Shown: positions 30,120 to 43,179, counted from the stretch's first letter. The stretch is 64,000 bases of DNA from Oleiagrimonas sp. C23AA (GCF_011759385.1 NZ_JAARLY010000001.1:62001-126000), one strand, 5' to 3'. Notes: generated by a model not told the origin, from the letters alone. A program made the numbers and translations.

Positions 30120-30917
30120 TCAGCGTGAGTGCAATGCCTTGGCGATGGCTTTCAGCGTCAGCGGATCCATCACCGAAAAGCCCTTGGCCGTGGGATGCAC
30201 GCCATCGGCCGCGTAGCCGGGCTTCATGGCGCCCGATGGCGTGCTCATGGCGCGGTGATAATCGACATACACGTAGTGATGGCGGGCCGCATACGCGGCG
30301 ATCCAGCGGTTGAGCCTGGCGATCACCGGCGCCGGCTTCACCTTCGGCTGCCAGCCAAAATGCGTGGTCGGCGGCACCGAGGCCAGGATCACCGCGATGC
30401 CGTGGGCGTGCGCCAGTTCCGCCATGCTGGCGATATGGCCTTCCACCGTTTGCAGCGTGGAGGCGCCGGTATTGCCGGCAATGTCATTGGTGCCGGCCAT
30501 GATGTGCACGGCTGCCGGATGCAGGTCGATCACATCCTGACGAAAGCGCACCAGCATCTGCGGCGTGGTCTGGCCGCTGATGCCACGGTCGATGCGTCCA
30601 TCGGTGAAAAAGCCCGGATCGCGTTGCTTCCAGACCTCGGTGATCGAGTCGCCCATGAACACCACACGCGGATGCGCTGGCGAAGGCGACCCCAGCTTGG
30701 CGTTCTGCGCGCGGTAGTAGCACAGCTGGCCGTAGTCGTGTGCGTACAGCCAGGTGTGCCAAGGGCCCCAGCCGCCGGCCTGCTTCATGCTGGGCTCGGA
30801 CTGGCACGGATGGTCGACCACGCCGACCGCGCCCTGGCCGGCGTGGGGGGTGGCCGGTGGTGCGATGGCCTGCGGCGTGGCCGCCAGCGCGGCGGAAAGA
30901 ATCAGTGATGCAAGCAT
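30120..30917 (-). CDS. SGNH/GDSL hydrolase, secreted
   Basis: Esterase/acylhydrolase of 265 residues. A short signal peptide (ending about residue 15-20) is followed by block I FMGDSITEVW (nucleophile Ser), block III GTND and block V DGVHPTAKG (catalytic Asp/His). It resembles platelet-activating-factor acetylhydrolase-like bacterial lipases/esterases and could act on acylated polysaccharide or lipid. GGAGC precedes the ATG. It lies 17 bp downstream of an enoyl-CoA hydratase gene, probably in the same transcript. Confidence 0.88.
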   Translation of the reverse strand: MLASLILSAALAATPQAIAPPATPHAGQGAVGVVDHPCQSEPSMKQAGGWGPWHTWLYAHDYGQLCYYRAQNAKLGSPSPAHPRVVFMGDSITEVWKQRDPGFFTDGRIDRGISGQTTPQMLVRFRQDVIDLHPAAVHIMAGTNDIAGNTGASTLQTVEGHIASMAELAHAHGIAVILASVPPTTHFGWQPKVKPAPVIARLNRWIAAYAARHHYVYVDYHRAMSTPSGAMKPGYAADGVHPTAKGFSVMDPLTLKAIAKALHSR

Positions 30918-30934
30918 GGCGTGCTCCGACAGCC

Positions 30935-31717
30935 TCAGCGGCCCTTGAACTCAGGGTTGCGCCGTTCCAGGAACGCCGTGGTGCCTTCGCGCATGTCCTC
31001 GGTGGCAAAGCACAGCGCAAAGCCCTGGGTTTCATAGGACAAACCCTGGTCGATACCGGTTTCGCCTCCTTGCAGCACCGCGTCCAGTATGCCGGCCGCC
31101 GCGCAGGGCGCCGAGGCGGCCAGCTGATCGGCCACGGCCTGCACCGCCTCGTCCAGACCCTCGGGTGCCACCACCTGGGTGACGATGCCCAGTTCCTGCG
31201 CGCGCTCGGCATTGATCTGCTTGCCCAGCAGGCACAGCTCCAGTGCCGCGCCGCGTCCGGCCAGGCGCAGCAGACGCTGGGTGCCGCCGAAGCCCGGAAT
31301 CAGGCCGAGGTTGATCTCCGGCTGGCCAAAGCGCGCCTTCTCCGAGGCGATGCGCAGATGACAGGCCATGGCCAGCTCCATGCCACCGCCCAGCGCGTAA
31401 CCGGGAATGCGCGCGATCACCGGCTTGCCCAGGCGTTCGATGCGACTCATCAGCTGCTGGCCGGTGGCCGAAAAGGCCTGGCCCTGAAGCGGCGTGTAGC
31501 CGTTCATTTCGGCGATGTCGGCACCGGCCACGAAGGCCTTGTCGCCGGCACCGGTGAGCACCACGCAGCGCACGGCGTCATCCTGCGCAGCCTGGCCGAA
31601 GGCCAGGGTCAGTTCGTTGAGCGTTTCGCGATTGAGGGCGTTGAGCTTGTCGGGACGATTGGCGGTGATGGTGCGCACCGCGCCACGGTCGGACACGAGC
31701 AGGTTGCGATAGGCCAT
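30935..31717 (-). CDS. Enoyl-CoA hydratase/isomerase family protein
   Basis: Crotonase-fold enzyme of 260 residues from ATG 31717, preceded by GGAGGGG. Oxyanion-hole motifs VAGADIAEM and PGYALGGGMELAMACHLR, and the catalytic region EINLGLIPGFGGTQRL with the two expected Glu residues, indicate an active hydratase, most like short-chain crotonase (PaaF/EchA). It lies directly upstream of the SGNH hydrolase and is divergent from the FKBP gene. Confidence 0.92.
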   Translation of the reverse strand: MAYRNLLVSDRGAVRTITANRPDKLNALNRETLNELTLAFGQAAQDDAVRCVVLTGAGDKAFVAGADIAEMNGYTPLQGQAFSATGQQLMSRIERLGKPVIARIPGYALGGGMELAMACHLRIASEKARFGQPEINLGLIPGFGGTQRLLRLAGRGAALELCLLGKQINAERAQELGIVTQVVAPEGLDEAVQAVADQLAASAPCAAAGILDAVLQGGETGIDQGLSYETQGFALCFATEDMREGTTAFLERRNPEFKGR

Positions 31718-31890
31718 GAGCCCCTCCGGTGGATGAAAAGCCCTACGATGATAACCGCCCACACCGTGGCGCCGGGAACCTTTGCTGCGGGCTGTTTTCC
31801 AACCCCACGAGGTGTGCTCGACGCTTGCGATCGGCACCATGGCTTAGGATGTGCCGGGGAGCGACACGCAGGACCGGCACGGAGACACGC

Positions 31891-32610
31891 ATGAGACCAC
31901 GCTTTTCGCTGATGCTGCTGGCCGCGGTGGTGGCCGCGCCGGCATTCGCCGGCCAGGCCCATTCCCATGCGCCCGGCGATGCCGGTTCCCAGCCGGTAGC
32001 ACTCAATACCCACACGCTTTCCTACGCCATCGGCTACCGCATCGGTAGTCGATTTTCCGGTGGCCATCCGGATGTGGATATCAGCCGGCTGATCCAGGGG
32101 CTGCGCGATGCCTATGCCAACAAGTCGCCATCGGTGTCGATGGATGCCATGCGCGACCAGCTCGAGGCGTTGGAGCAGCAGATGCGCGGCGAGGCGCGTC
32201 AGGCATTTCTCAAGCAGGCCAGTACCAATGCCGCCAAGAGCCAGGCCTTTCTCAAGGCCAACGCCAAGCGCGACGGCATCACCACCTTGCCATCGGGCGT
32301 GCAGTACAAGGTGCTTAAAAAGGGTTCTGGTGCGCACCCGGGCGTGCACAGCACCGTGGTGGTCAATTATCGCGGCTCGCTGATCAACGGCATGGAGTTC
32401 GACAGCTCCTATGCGCACGGGCATTCGGTGTCCTATCCGGTCGACAAGATGCTGCCGGGCTGGCGCGATGTGCTGCCGCGCATGCGTGTGGGCGGCAAGT
32501 GGAAGGTATTCATTCCACCGGCGCAGGCCTATGGCCAGCACGGCGAGTTGCCGCGTATCGGCCCCAACGAGGTACTGATCTTCGAGATCGAGCTGATCGG
32601 GGTGAAATAG
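31891..32610 (+). CDS. Mip/FkpA-type FKBP peptidyl-prolyl isomerase
   Basis: Periplasmic chaperone/isomerase of 239 residues. The signal peptide ends APAFA (about residue 20). An N-terminal helical dimerisation domain (about 30-115) is followed by an FKBP domain (about 130-239) with VVVNYRGSLINGMEFDSS, MLPGW, and AYGQHG and PNEVLIFEIELI. GGAG lies 8-11 nt before the ATG. A His-rich stretch (QAHSHAPGD) follows the cleavage site. Confidence 0.92.
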   Translation: MRPRFSLMLLAAVVAAPAFAGQAHSHAPGDAGSQPVALNTHTLSYAIGYRIGSRFSGGHPDVDISRLIQGLRDAYANKSPSVSMDAMRDQLEALEQQMRGEARQAFLKQASTNAAKSQAFLKANAKRDGITTLPSGVQYKVLKKGSGAHPGVHSTVVVNYRGSLINGMEFDSSYAHGHSVSYPVDKMLPGWRDVLPRMRVGGKWKVFIPPAQAYGQHGELPRIGPNEVLIFEIELIGVK

Positions 32611-32648
32611 GTCGCGCCAGGGGCGTGCCGTCGTGCGCGCTTTTGGGC

Positions 32649-32654
32649 TAGCAT
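32649..32654 (+). promoter_or_regulatory. -10 element 7 nt before the DUF1289 gene
   Basis: TAGCAT followed by CGTTGAC and the ATG at 32662; no Shine-Dalgarno and no clear -35. Candidate leaderless start. Confidence 0.45.
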
Positions 32655-32661
32655 CGTTGAC

Positions 32662-32853
32662 ATGGCTTTTGCTTCCTCTCCCATGGCGCCGCCGCCGCTG
32701 ACCCCGTGCATCGGCATTTGCGAACTTGATCATCGTGGCCTGTGCAAGGGTTGTCTGCGCAGCGGCGATGAAATTGCCCGCTGGGGCCTGATGAACAACG
32801 ACGAACGCGCCTATTTGATGGATCACGTGCTGCCCGAGCGCGAGGACGCCTGA
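32662..32853 (+). CDS. DUF1289 domain-containing small protein
   Basis: Protein of 63 residues with the DUF1289 cysteine pattern CIGICELD-x(5)-C-x2-C followed by EIARWGLMNNDER. The four cysteines may bind a metal or an Fe-S cluster; the function is unknown. Its TGA overlaps the ATG of the NUDIX gene (TGATG), so the two are co-translated. Confidence 0.88.
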   Translation: MAFASSPMAPPPLTPCIGICELDHRGLCKGCLRSGDEIARWGLMNNDERAYLMDHVLPEREDA

Positions 32854-33458
32854 TGCGCGCCGGCATCGATGCCGTGCTGCCGGCCCTCAGGCCGCTTTCC
32901 GAACCACCCCGGCCGCCAGGCTGGAATCATGCCCAGTTGCGCGACCTGCTGGACGGCCCGCCCGAGCGCGAGGCGGCGGTGCTGGTGCCGCTGATCGACG
33001 AGCGCGAACCTCGCCTGGTGCTCACCGAGCGCACCGCCCATCTGCGTCAGCACGCCGGGCAGGTAGCTTTTCCCGGCGGCGGCGTGGAAGCGCATGACGC
33101 CGACATCATTGCCACGGCGCTGCGCGAAACCGAAGAGGAAATCGGCCTGCCGGGCCATGCCGTGACGCCGATCGGCTTTCTCGATTGCTTTGAGACCATC
33201 AGTGGCTTCGTGGTGACTCCGGTGGTGGCGCGTGTCGCCGCCGAGCGGCCGCCATGGCGGCCGGACCCGTCCGAGGTCGACACGGTGTTCGAAGTGCCGC
33301 TGGACTTTTTCCTGGACCCGGCCAATCTTCGTCGCTACACCATGAATTACCGCGGCCGTGAGCGCGCGATGGTCGAGTTTCACTTCGACGGCCATCGCAT
33401 CTGGGGCGCCACCGCCGCCATGATCACCAATCTGCTCAAACGCATGGGGTGCCTGTGA
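32853..33458 (+). CDS. CoA pyrophosphatase (NUDIX, NudL/YeaB-like)
   Basis: NUDIX hydrolase of 201 residues. The NUDIX box reads GGGVEAHDADIIATALRET followed by EEEIGL, with the UPF0035-type preceding motif LTERTAHLRQHAGQVAFPGG typical of CoA/acyl-CoA pyrophosphatases. It probably cleaves CoA derivatives to 3',5'-ADP and 4'-phosphopantetheine. It is coupled to the DUF1289 gene upstream and to a sulfurtransferase gene downstream. Confidence 0.9.
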   Translation: MRAGIDAVLPALRPLSEPPRPPGWNHAQLRDLLDGPPEREAAVLVPLIDEREPRLVLTERTAHLRQHAGQVAFPGGGVEAHDADIIATALRETEEEIGLPGHAVTPIGFLDCFETISGFVVTPVVARVAAERPPWRPDPSEVDTVFEVPLDFFLDPANLRRYTMNYRGRERAMVEFHFDGHRIWGATAAMITNLLKRMGCL

Positions 33459-34297
33459 ACATCAAGCAGCCACTGATCGAAGCGCCGGAGCTGGCCGCGA
33501 TGGCGCCGGAGGCGGTGTTGATCGTCGATTGCCGGTTTGATCTGGCCGATCCGGCCCAAGGCCGGCGCGAGTACGCCAAGGCGCATTTGCCCGGCGCCGT
33601 GTATGCGCATCTGGACGAAGATCTTTCCGATCACATGCAGCCGGCCACACAAGGGCGCCATCCGTTGCCGCAGGCGGCCGATTTTGCCGCCAAACTGGCG
33701 CGTTGGGGCTGGCGGCCGGGGTTGGCGCTGGTCGCCTACGATGATGCGGGCGGTGCACTGGCGGCGGCGCGCTGCTGGTGGATGGCGCGCGCGCTGGGGC
33801 TGGATGCGGCGGTGCTCGATGGCGGCCTGGGCGCATGGATCAGTGCCGGCTTGCCGCTGACTGACCGGATGCCCGAGCGCGCCGCCTGCGAGCCCGTGCC
33901 GGGCATGCGCTTTGATGCCTCGGCGACGCTCAGCGCTGATGGGCTGCTCGATGCACCGCGTATTCTCGATGCCCGTGCCGCGCCGCGCTTTGCCGGCCAG
34001 GTCGAGCCGCTGGACCCGGTCGCCGGCCACGTGCCAGGTGCGCGCAATCGCCCGTTCGCCGAGAACCTGGACGAACACGGTCGGTTTCGCCCGGCCGAAA
34101 CCCTGCGTGCCGCCTTTGGCGCGTTGCTGCCGGAAGGGCGCGCCGATGGCGTCGTGCACATGTGTGGTTCCGGGGTGACCGCCTGCCACAATCTGTTGGC
34201 GATGGAGGTGGCCGGGCTGCATGGCTCGCGCCTGTTTGCGCCATCCTGGAGTGGCTGGGTGGCCGACGCTTCGCGACCGGTGGAACGCAACGACTGA
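33455..34297 (+). CDS. sseA: Rhodanese-family sulfurtransferase (3-mercaptopyruvate sulfurtransferase-like)
   Basis: Two rhodanese domains, 280 residues. The C-terminal active-site loop CGSGVTACHN has the CGSGVTA signature that favours 3-mercaptopyruvate over thiosulfate. The N-terminal catalytically inactive domain contains VDCRFDLAD and HLPGAVYAHLDEDLS. GTG at 33455 is preferred because GGGG at 33446-33449 is 5 nt upstream; GTG 33449 is the alternative. The start overlaps the NUDIX stop. Confidence 0.9.
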   Translation: MNIKQPLIEAPELAAMAPEAVLIVDCRFDLADPAQGRREYAKAHLPGAVYAHLDEDLSDHMQPATQGRHPLPQAADFAAKLARWGWRPGLALVAYDDAGGALAAARCWWMARALGLDAAVLDGGLGAWISAGLPLTDRMPERAACEPVPGMRFDASATLSADGLLDAPRILDARAAPRFAGQVEPLDPVAGHVPGARNRPFAENLDEHGRFRPAETLRAAFGALLPEGRADGVVHMCGSGVTACHNLLAMEVAGLHGSRLFAPSWSGWVADASRPVERND

Positions 34298-34315
34298 AAG
34301 CGGGAGCGTTGGCGC

Positions 34316-34879
34316 ATGGAAATGGCTTATCGCTCGCAGTGGCACACCGAGATTGAGCAGATGCGCTCGGTGCTGGCCGACATGGGCATGCGCGAAACGT
34401 GCAAATGGGGCAAACCCACCTATGTGCACGCGGGCAAGAACATCGTCATATTGCAGGGCTTCAAGGCGTACTTCGCCCTGGGGTTTTTTCAGGGCGCACT
34501 GCTGAAAGACCCCGAGCAGCGACTGGAGCAACTGGGTCAGTCGCACGCCGGGCGGGTGATGAAGTTCACCCGGGCCGAGGATATCGCGGCCGAGGCGGAC
34601 ACCATTCGTGCCTATGTGCGCGAAGCCATGGCCTTGCGCGAGGCCGGGCGCCGCATGACGCCGAAGACGACGGCCGATTACCCCGTGCCCGATGAGCTGA
34701 AGGCCAAGTTCGACAGTGACCCTCGTTTCGCACGTGCGTTCCAGGCGCTGACGCCGGGACGTCGGCGCGGCTACCTGCATCACTTTGCCTCGGCCAAGCA
34801 GTCGGCCACGCGCGCCAGGCGCATCGAGAAGGCGATGCCGGCCATTTACGCGGGCCGGGGCTTTCAGGAGCGGCGCTGA
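34316..34879 (+). CDS. YdeI/OmpD-associated (DUF1801-type) family protein
   Basis: Protein of 187 residues with the DUF1801/YdeI fold motif ETCKWGKPTYVHAGKNIVILQGFKAYFALGFF cut here into its parts (KWGKPTY, KAYFALGF) and a C-terminal basic segment ALTPGRRRGYLHHFASAKQ and ATRARRIEKAMP. YdeI-type proteins have been linked to cationic peptide resistance in Salmonella, but biochemistry is unknown. GGGAG precedes the start; 18 bp after the sulfurtransferase, likely the same transcript. Confidence 0.85.
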   Translation: MEMAYRSQWHTEIEQMRSVLADMGMRETCKWGKPTYVHAGKNIVILQGFKAYFALGFFQGALLKDPEQRLEQLGQSHAGRVMKFTRAEDIAAEADTIRAYVREAMALREAGRRMTPKTTADYPVPDELKAKFDSDPRFARAFQALTPGRRRGYLHHFASAKQSATRARRIEKAMPAIYAGRGFQERR

Positions 34880-34935
34880 TCGTCCGCGCCATGCAGGCAT
34901 GGCAACGCGTTATGCCGGGAGGCGCCTGAAGTGAT

Positions 34936-35688
34936 TTATTTGTTCTTGAGGCGTGCCACCAAGGCCTTGAGCGTGGCCTGGGTTTCCGGGTGATAGAAGG
35001 CTTCCATGAAACTGTCGACCGGCAGGGCGTCCAGGTCGGCATAGGCTTCCATCAGATCGGCACGAGCCAGGCGCCGGGTGGCCAGCATGGCGTGGCTGGG
35101 CAACTTGAGCAGCTCGTCCAGCCAGTGACGGGCGCGGGTGGTGACCTGTTCCTGGGTGGTGAGTTCATCGACCAGCCCCAGTGCCAGCGCCTGGGCCGCT
35201 TCAGGCATGGCGCCGGCCACCATCAGGCGTTCGGCACGATAGGCACCGACCACGCGGCGCAGCGCCATCTGGATGGCCTCGGGCACGGGCAGGCCTACCT
35301 GTACTTCATTGAGGCCAATGCGGAATGGGCCCTCGGCCATGATGCGGTAGTCGCAGAACAGCGACAGTACCGCGCCTCCGGCCGGGGCATGGCCGCTGAT
35401 GGCGGCGACCACCGGAATCGGTGACTGCGCCAGCGCGCAGCAGGTGTCGAAAAAATCGCGCCAGAAGCCGCGCACGCCGTCACGGTCCAGTGCCAGCAGC
35501 GCCGGTACGTCCACGCCGGCCGAGAACATGCCCGGCGCGCCAGACAGAATAATGCCCTTGGCCCCGTCCCTGGGCGCCTTGCGTATGCTGACGGCCAGCG
35601 TGCGCAGCAGCGCGGTGTCCAGCGCATTGACCGGAGGCCGGGCCAGCCTCAGCTCCAGCACGTTGCCGTGGAAATGGGTCTCGAGCAT
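34936..35688 (-). CDS. Enoyl-CoA hydratase/isomerase family protein
   Basis: Second crotonase-fold protein, 250 residues. It has SGAPGMFSAGVDVPALL and ISGHAPAGGAVLSLFCDYR for the oxyanion hole. The region LNEVQVGLPVPEAIQMALRRVVG has one glutamate (LNEV) and a second at PVPEA shifted from the hydratase pattern, more like delta3,delta2-enoyl-CoA isomerase (ECI/DCI). It is distinct from the crotonase at 30.9 kb and not a recent duplicate. GGAG precedes the ATG; 52 bp downstream of the DUF4139 gene. Confidence 0.85.
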   Translation of the reverse strand: MLETHFHGNVLELRLARPPVNALDTALLRTLAVSIRKAPRDGAKGIILSGAPGMFSAGVDVPALLALDRDGVRGFWRDFFDTCCALAQSPIPVVAAISGHAPAGGAVLSLFCDYRIMAEGPFRIGLNEVQVGLPVPEAIQMALRRVVGAYRAERLMVAGAMPEAAQALALGLVDELTTQEQVTTRARHWLDELLKLPSHAMLATRRLARADLMEAYADLDALPVDSFMEAFYHPETQATLKALVARLKNK

Positions 35689-35740
35689 GGAGGAGTCTCC
35701 GCCAGGGCGGCCGTCAGCGGGCCGGGTGGGTCACTATCGC

Positions 35741-37174
35741 TCAATCGTCGCCCGGCGACCAGCTGTAGCGCAGCGCGTAGTCCAGTGTGGCCTTGCCCTT
35801 GGCCGGCACGTCCACCTTGAAGCTGAGCGTGTTGTCGTTTTGCTGCGCCGGCGACTGGCTGGACGAGGTCAGCGTCCAGTGATTCCAGCGGCTGGGGTGC
35901 TCGATGACCATGACGGTGCGCTTGACGTCCCCGGCGTTGCTCAGGGTGACGCGGAAGGCTTCATCGAGCGTGCGCGCGGCACGGCTCAAATGGAAGCTGG
36001 TGCGCTGGCGCTGGCCCTTGAGGTCGAATGACTGGCCCAGCGTCAGGGCGATCATGCGACCCTTGGGCGTGTCGTCGACCGGCCCCTGACCCAGAAACTC
36101 GGCATGACCGTCCTTGTCACGCGTCCATACCCGCATCACACCGGCCGGGAAGGTATCGAAGGCGCGCAGGCGCAGCTCGCTGCTGATCGAACCGTTGTCG
36201 CTGCCGTTGGTGAAGTTCTCGCTCAGCATCGGTTGCGAGGGCTGCCACTGGCGGCCGGTTTCGTACACCCAGCTGCGGTCGCAGTCGAAGGTGTGCGTGT
36301 CGTACAACGGGGTCAGGGTGACGCTGCCATTGGGCAGGTCGATGCGCCCGTCCAGGGTGAAGCTGCGGTAGTCATCCAGCGTGGACTGCTGCGGTGTGCT
36401 GGCCGATTTGGCCATCATCATCATCGGTCGCGGCGCGTTGGATTCGGTGGCAAACGAAGGCTTGCCAGCGACCAGTTTCAGCGCCACGTCCTTCCACGAG
36501 CGGCCGCTGCGGTTGGCAATGGAGGCCTGCGCCTTCAGCTGCACACGGCAGCTGTGGCCCGGCTGCAGCATGGCCGCGTAGGACGCGCGCCAGGCCAGGC
36601 CGGCGGTGGGATAGGTGAGGTTGGCGTCGACGTCGTCCGAGTCGTGGCTCTTGACCCGCAGTTGCAGGCGCGAACCACCGCCCACCTGTCCGCCGGTAAG
36701 CTTGATGGCGCCGTAGTTGCGCACCACGGTGGGGCCAAACACATCGCCGCCGATGGTCAGGCTGCCGTCGGCACCGACCGCGACCAGCGTGCCCTGCACC
36801 AGGTTCTGGCCGTTGTTGCCCAGCACCGTGACCTGCTTGCCGATATGGCCGGTCAAGGTGCCGTTGTGGCCTTGCGACAGCAGCAGGCGCTGCGACAGCA
36901 CCTGGGTCTTGCGGTCGCTGGGAAAGCTCAGCGCCACCGCTTCGGGGTCCAGATAATCGGGCAGGTTGCCCACCACCACGTCTTGCGTGCCGGAGTTCAG
37001 ATGCAGCGTGCGCATTTCATGCACCACGGCATAACCGGCATCGACGCTGGCGGCATTGCCCTGGAACAGCTGGTCGTTGCCGGTGTGATAAAGCGTCAGC
37101 GAGGGGCCGTCGGCGGCAAGCGCGGGGGCGGCGGTGAGGCTGGCGAGCGCGAGGGCGAGGAGGGTTCGACGCAT
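35741..37174 (-). CDS. DUF4139 domain-containing secreted protein
   Basis: Protein of 477 residues from MRRTLLALA with a clean signal peptide (ending PALAAD). DUF4139 proteins consist mainly of beta structure and are of unknown function. Recognisable parts are LTYPTAGLAWRASYAAML in the middle, a Met-rich patch (PRPMMMMAKS) and the C-terminal GRMIALTLGQSFDLKGQRQRT region. An upstream ATGATG (37210) would add 12 residues before the signal peptide and is less likely. The gene is flanked by an isomerase and a thioesterase with no obvious link. Confidence 0.8.
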   Translation of the reverse strand: MRRTLLALALASLTAAPALAADGPSLTLYHTGNDQLFQGNAASVDAGYAVVHEMRTLHLNSGTQDVVVGNLPDYLDPEAVALSFPSDRKTQVLSQRLLLSQGHNGTLTGHIGKQVTVLGNNGQNLVQGTLVAVGADGSLTIGGDVFGPTVVRNYGAIKLTGGQVGGGSRLQLRVKSHDSDDVDANLTYPTAGLAWRASYAAMLQPGHSCRVQLKAQASIANRSGRSWKDVALKLVAGKPSFATESNAPRPMMMMAKSASTPQQSTLDDYRSFTLDGRIDLPNGSVTLTPLYDTHTFDCDRSWVYETGRQWQPSQPMLSENFTNGSDNGSISSELRLRAFDTFPAGVMRVWTRDKDGHAEFLGQGPVDDTPKGRMIALTLGQSFDLKGQRQRTSFHLSRAARTLDEAFRVTLSNAGDVKRTVMVIEHPSRWNHWTLTSSSQSPAQQNDNTLSFKVDVPAKGKATLDYALRYSWSPGDD

Positions 37175-37282
37175 GGGGCGGCAGGCCTGTTTGGGTAACC
37201 GCTCCATCATAGCCGCCGCGCATGTAAATGAGGTGAATGTGAACGCGCGAAATGTGAGTCCGCGCGTTCGATTTGTGCGCTG

Positions 37283-37705
37283 CTACTCACCACCCAGGGC
37301 GTGGCGAATCGCTTCGGGCAGGTTTACCGGCTTGCCGGTGCTCGGGTTCATCCAGACCATCACCACATGGCCGTCGCTGTACAGCGTGTCGCTATCGTCG
37401 GCACCCACGATGCGATGGCCGATGGTGGCCGAGCTGGAGCCCAAGCGGTCACAGTAAAGCTCAACGGCGATACGCGCCGGCCATTCGATCGGGCGGCGGT
37501 AGTTGATCTGGCTGGCGGCCAGCACCGGCATAGCGGTTTCACTGAACCACTCGCCCGGCACGTGCTTGAGCCACTTAAGGCGTGCTTCTTCCAGATAGGT
37601 GAGGTAGTTGGAGTTATTGACGTGATTGAACGCATCCAGGTCGCGCCAGCGCACTTCGATGGGGGCGCTGAATAGCGGGGCGTCGGTAGGCTTGGTTTCG
37701 CTCAT
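37283..37705 (-). CDS. Acyl-CoA thioesterase, hotdog fold (YbgC/4HBT-like)
   Basis: Thioesterase of 140 residues with the 4-hydroxybenzoyl-CoA thioesterase motif WRDLDAFNHVNNSNYLTYLEE, including the catalytic Asp. It begins 2 nt after the uvrA stop on the minus strand, so it is translated from the uvrA message. The substrate is unknown; there is no tol-pal cluster here, unlike for YbgC. Confidence 0.9.
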   Translation of the reverse strand: MSETKPTDAPLFSAPIEVRWRDLDAFNHVNNSNYLTYLEEARLKWLKHVPGEWFSETAMPVLAASQINYRRPIEWPARIAVELYCDRLGSSSATIGHRIVGADDSDTLYSDGHVVMVWMNPSTGKPVNLPEAIRHALGGE

Positions 37706-37707
37706 GG

Positions 37708-40569
<2,862 letters not shown>

Positions 40570-40742
40570 CACAGGCCTCGGGTCGTAAAATCGAGAAAGG
40601 CCGCAGCGCACGGGCGTGCCGTGGGCTCATGGAAAAAGCCTGCGGCACGGGCGGCGGCAAACCCCTTATGTGGGGTGATCGAGCACTATAGCAAGGCGCG
40701 TTTCAGGGCCTGAGACGGCCTGTTCACACTGTGTGCGGGCAG

Positions 40743-40771
40743 TTGTCTTTGCTGCAGTGCGTCGCTATAAT
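40743..40771 (+). promoter_or_regulatory. Promoter of rplU-rpmA
   Basis: TTGTCT - 17 bp - TATAAT, near-consensus sigma70. Transcription from about 40778 gives a leader of about 50 nt that opens with a small hairpin (GTGTT-cgc-AACAC, 40775-40787) and ends with the Shine-Dalgarno AGAAGGGA. Confidence 0.85.
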
Positions 40772-40828
40772 CGCGTGTTCGCAACACCTGTAACACCCTC
40801 AAGAAGAACGACAGAAGGGATAATTCCT

Positions 40829-41149
40829 ATGTACGCAGTCATCAAGACCGGCGGCAAGCAGTACCGCGTGATGCAGGGTGAATACCTGCGCGTGGAGAAG
40901 CTCGACGCCGACGTGGATAGCATCATCGAATTCGACCAGGTCCTGATGGTCGGTGAAGGCGAAGGCGTCACCCTGGGTGCGCCGCTGGTGGACGGTGCCG
41001 TGGTCAGCGCGAAGGTGCGCAAGCACGGCCGCGGCGACAAGGTTCGTATCGTCAAGTTCCGCCGCCGCAAGCACCACATGAAGCAGCAGGGCCACCGTCA
41101 GCACTACACCGAAATCGAAATCACCGGTATCACCGGCGGTTCCAAGTAA
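40829..41149 (+). CDS. rplU: 50S ribosomal protein L21
   Basis: Large-subunit protein of 106 residues, normal length. It begins [14 protein letters not shown] and contains [21 protein letters not shown] (basic rRNA-binding core). ATG at 40829 with AGAAGGGA upstream. First gene of rplU-rpmA, with obgE behind a terminator. Confidence 0.98.
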   Translation: MYAVIKTGGKQYRVMQGEYLRVEKLDADVDSIIEFDQVLMVGEGEGVTLGAPLVDGAVVSAKVRKHGRGDKVRIVKFRRRKHHMKQQGHRQHYTEIEITGITGGSK

Positions 41150-41164
41150 GAGGAGTCAGACACC

Positions 41165-41422
41165 ATGGCACATAAAAAGGGCGTAGGTTCCAGCCGTAAC
41201 GGCCGCGACTCCAATCCGAAGTACCTGGGCGTCAAGATTTATGGCGGTCAGGCCGTCGAGGCCGGCAACATCATCGTGCGTCAGCGCGGCACCAAGTTCC
41301 ATGCCGGCGATGGTGTGGGCCTGGGTCGTGACCACACGCTGTTCGCACTGGTCGACGGCAAGGTCAGCTTCCGCACCCGTGGCGCGAAGAACCGCAAGTT
41401 CGTCGAGGTGGTGCAGGCCTGA
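41165..41422 (+). CDS. rpmA: 50S ribosomal protein L27
   Basis: Large-subunit protein of 85 residues reaching the peptidyl-transferase centre. The N-terminus [19 protein letters not shown] is the direct, uncleaved gammaproteobacterial form. It lies 15 bp after rplU with an AAGAGGAG ribosome binding site. A strong terminator follows. Confidence 0.98.
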   Translation: MAHKKGVGSSRNGRDSNPKYLGVKIYGGQAVEAGNIIVRQRGTKFHAGDGVGLGRDHTLFALVDGKVSFRTRGAKNRKFVEVVQA

Positions 41423-41451
41423 TTGGCCGCATCGCTCGCCAGAGCTTTAAG

Positions 41452-41477
41452 AAAAGCCCCGCTTCGGCGGGGTTTTT
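41452..41477 (+). terminator. Rho-independent terminator of rplU-rpmA
   Basis: CCCCGC-ttcg-GCGGGG stem with an extra-stable TTCG loop followed by five T; 30 bp after the rpmA stop. Confidence 0.92.
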
Positions 41478-41505
41478 CGTTTGTGTGGCAGGGCGCGTTG
41501 TGTGA

Positions 41506-42744
<1,239 letters not shown>

Positions 42745-42780
42745 GGCGTGATGCCGCGTGCGGCGATGCGGTTGAAGGCG

Positions 42781-42804
42781 GGTGCGCGTCGATCGATGCG
42801 CACC
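42781..42804. repeat. Perfect 7-bp inverted repeat downstream of obgE
   Basis: GGTGCGC-N10-GCGCACC in the obgE 3' region, 37 bp after the stop; no T-run. It may stabilise the message end or be incidental in GC-rich DNA. Confidence 0.4.
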
Positions 42805-42863
42805 TCGCCGGCGCGCGTCGCTGCAGGGAGTGACCGCATCCCGATGGCAAATCGCAGGCACGC

Positions 42864-42892
42864 AAAAAAGCCGGCCAAGGCCGGCTTTTTTT
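42864..42892. terminator. Bidirectional terminator between obgE and rpsT
   Basis: Six A, GCCGGCC-aa-GGCCGGC, seven T. It ends both convergent transcripts. Confidence 0.93.
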
Positions 42893-42915
42893 GCCGCAAG
42901 GCGGCGACTGGCGGT

Positions 42916-43179
42916 TTAGGCCAGCGCGCGGATCTTGGCGTTCAGGCGGCTCTTGTGGCGAGCAGCCTTGTTCTCATGGATCAGGCCGCGAGCGGCGTAG
43001 CGATCCATCAGCGGCACGGCGGCCTTGTAAGCGGACTCGGCAGCGGCCTTGTCGTTGGTCTCGATCGCCTTGACGACCTTCTTCAGCGCAGTGCGCACCA
43101 TGGAGCGGGCGCTAGCGTTGCGCAGACGATTCTGCTCCGACTGACGCGCGCGCTTCTTCGCAGACTTGATGTTAGCCAA
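42916..43179 (-). CDS. rpsT: 30S ribosomal protein S20
   Basis: Small-subunit protein of 87 residues, Lys/Arg-rich, with [14 protein letters not shown] at the N-terminus. The initiation codon is TTG (minus strand), with GGAG upstream. E. coli rpsT also starts with UUG and is autoregulated at translation through this weak start, so the same control is likely here. It is convergent with obgE and divergent from murJ, as in related genomes. Confidence 0.97.
   Translation of the reverse strand: MANIKSAKKRARQSEQNRLRNASARSMVRTALKKVVKAIETNDKAAAESAYKAAVPLMDRYAARGLIHENKAARHKSRLNAKIRALA

Noticed and set aside
30935-35688. Recent duplication of two enoyl-CoA hydratase genes
   Set aside because: The two proteins differ in active-site region and overall sequence; they are distinct crotonase subfamilies.
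40570-40742. LexA/SOS box before uvrA
   Set aside because: No CTG-N10-CAG-like or Xanthomonas-type LexA palindrome found by eye in the divergent region.
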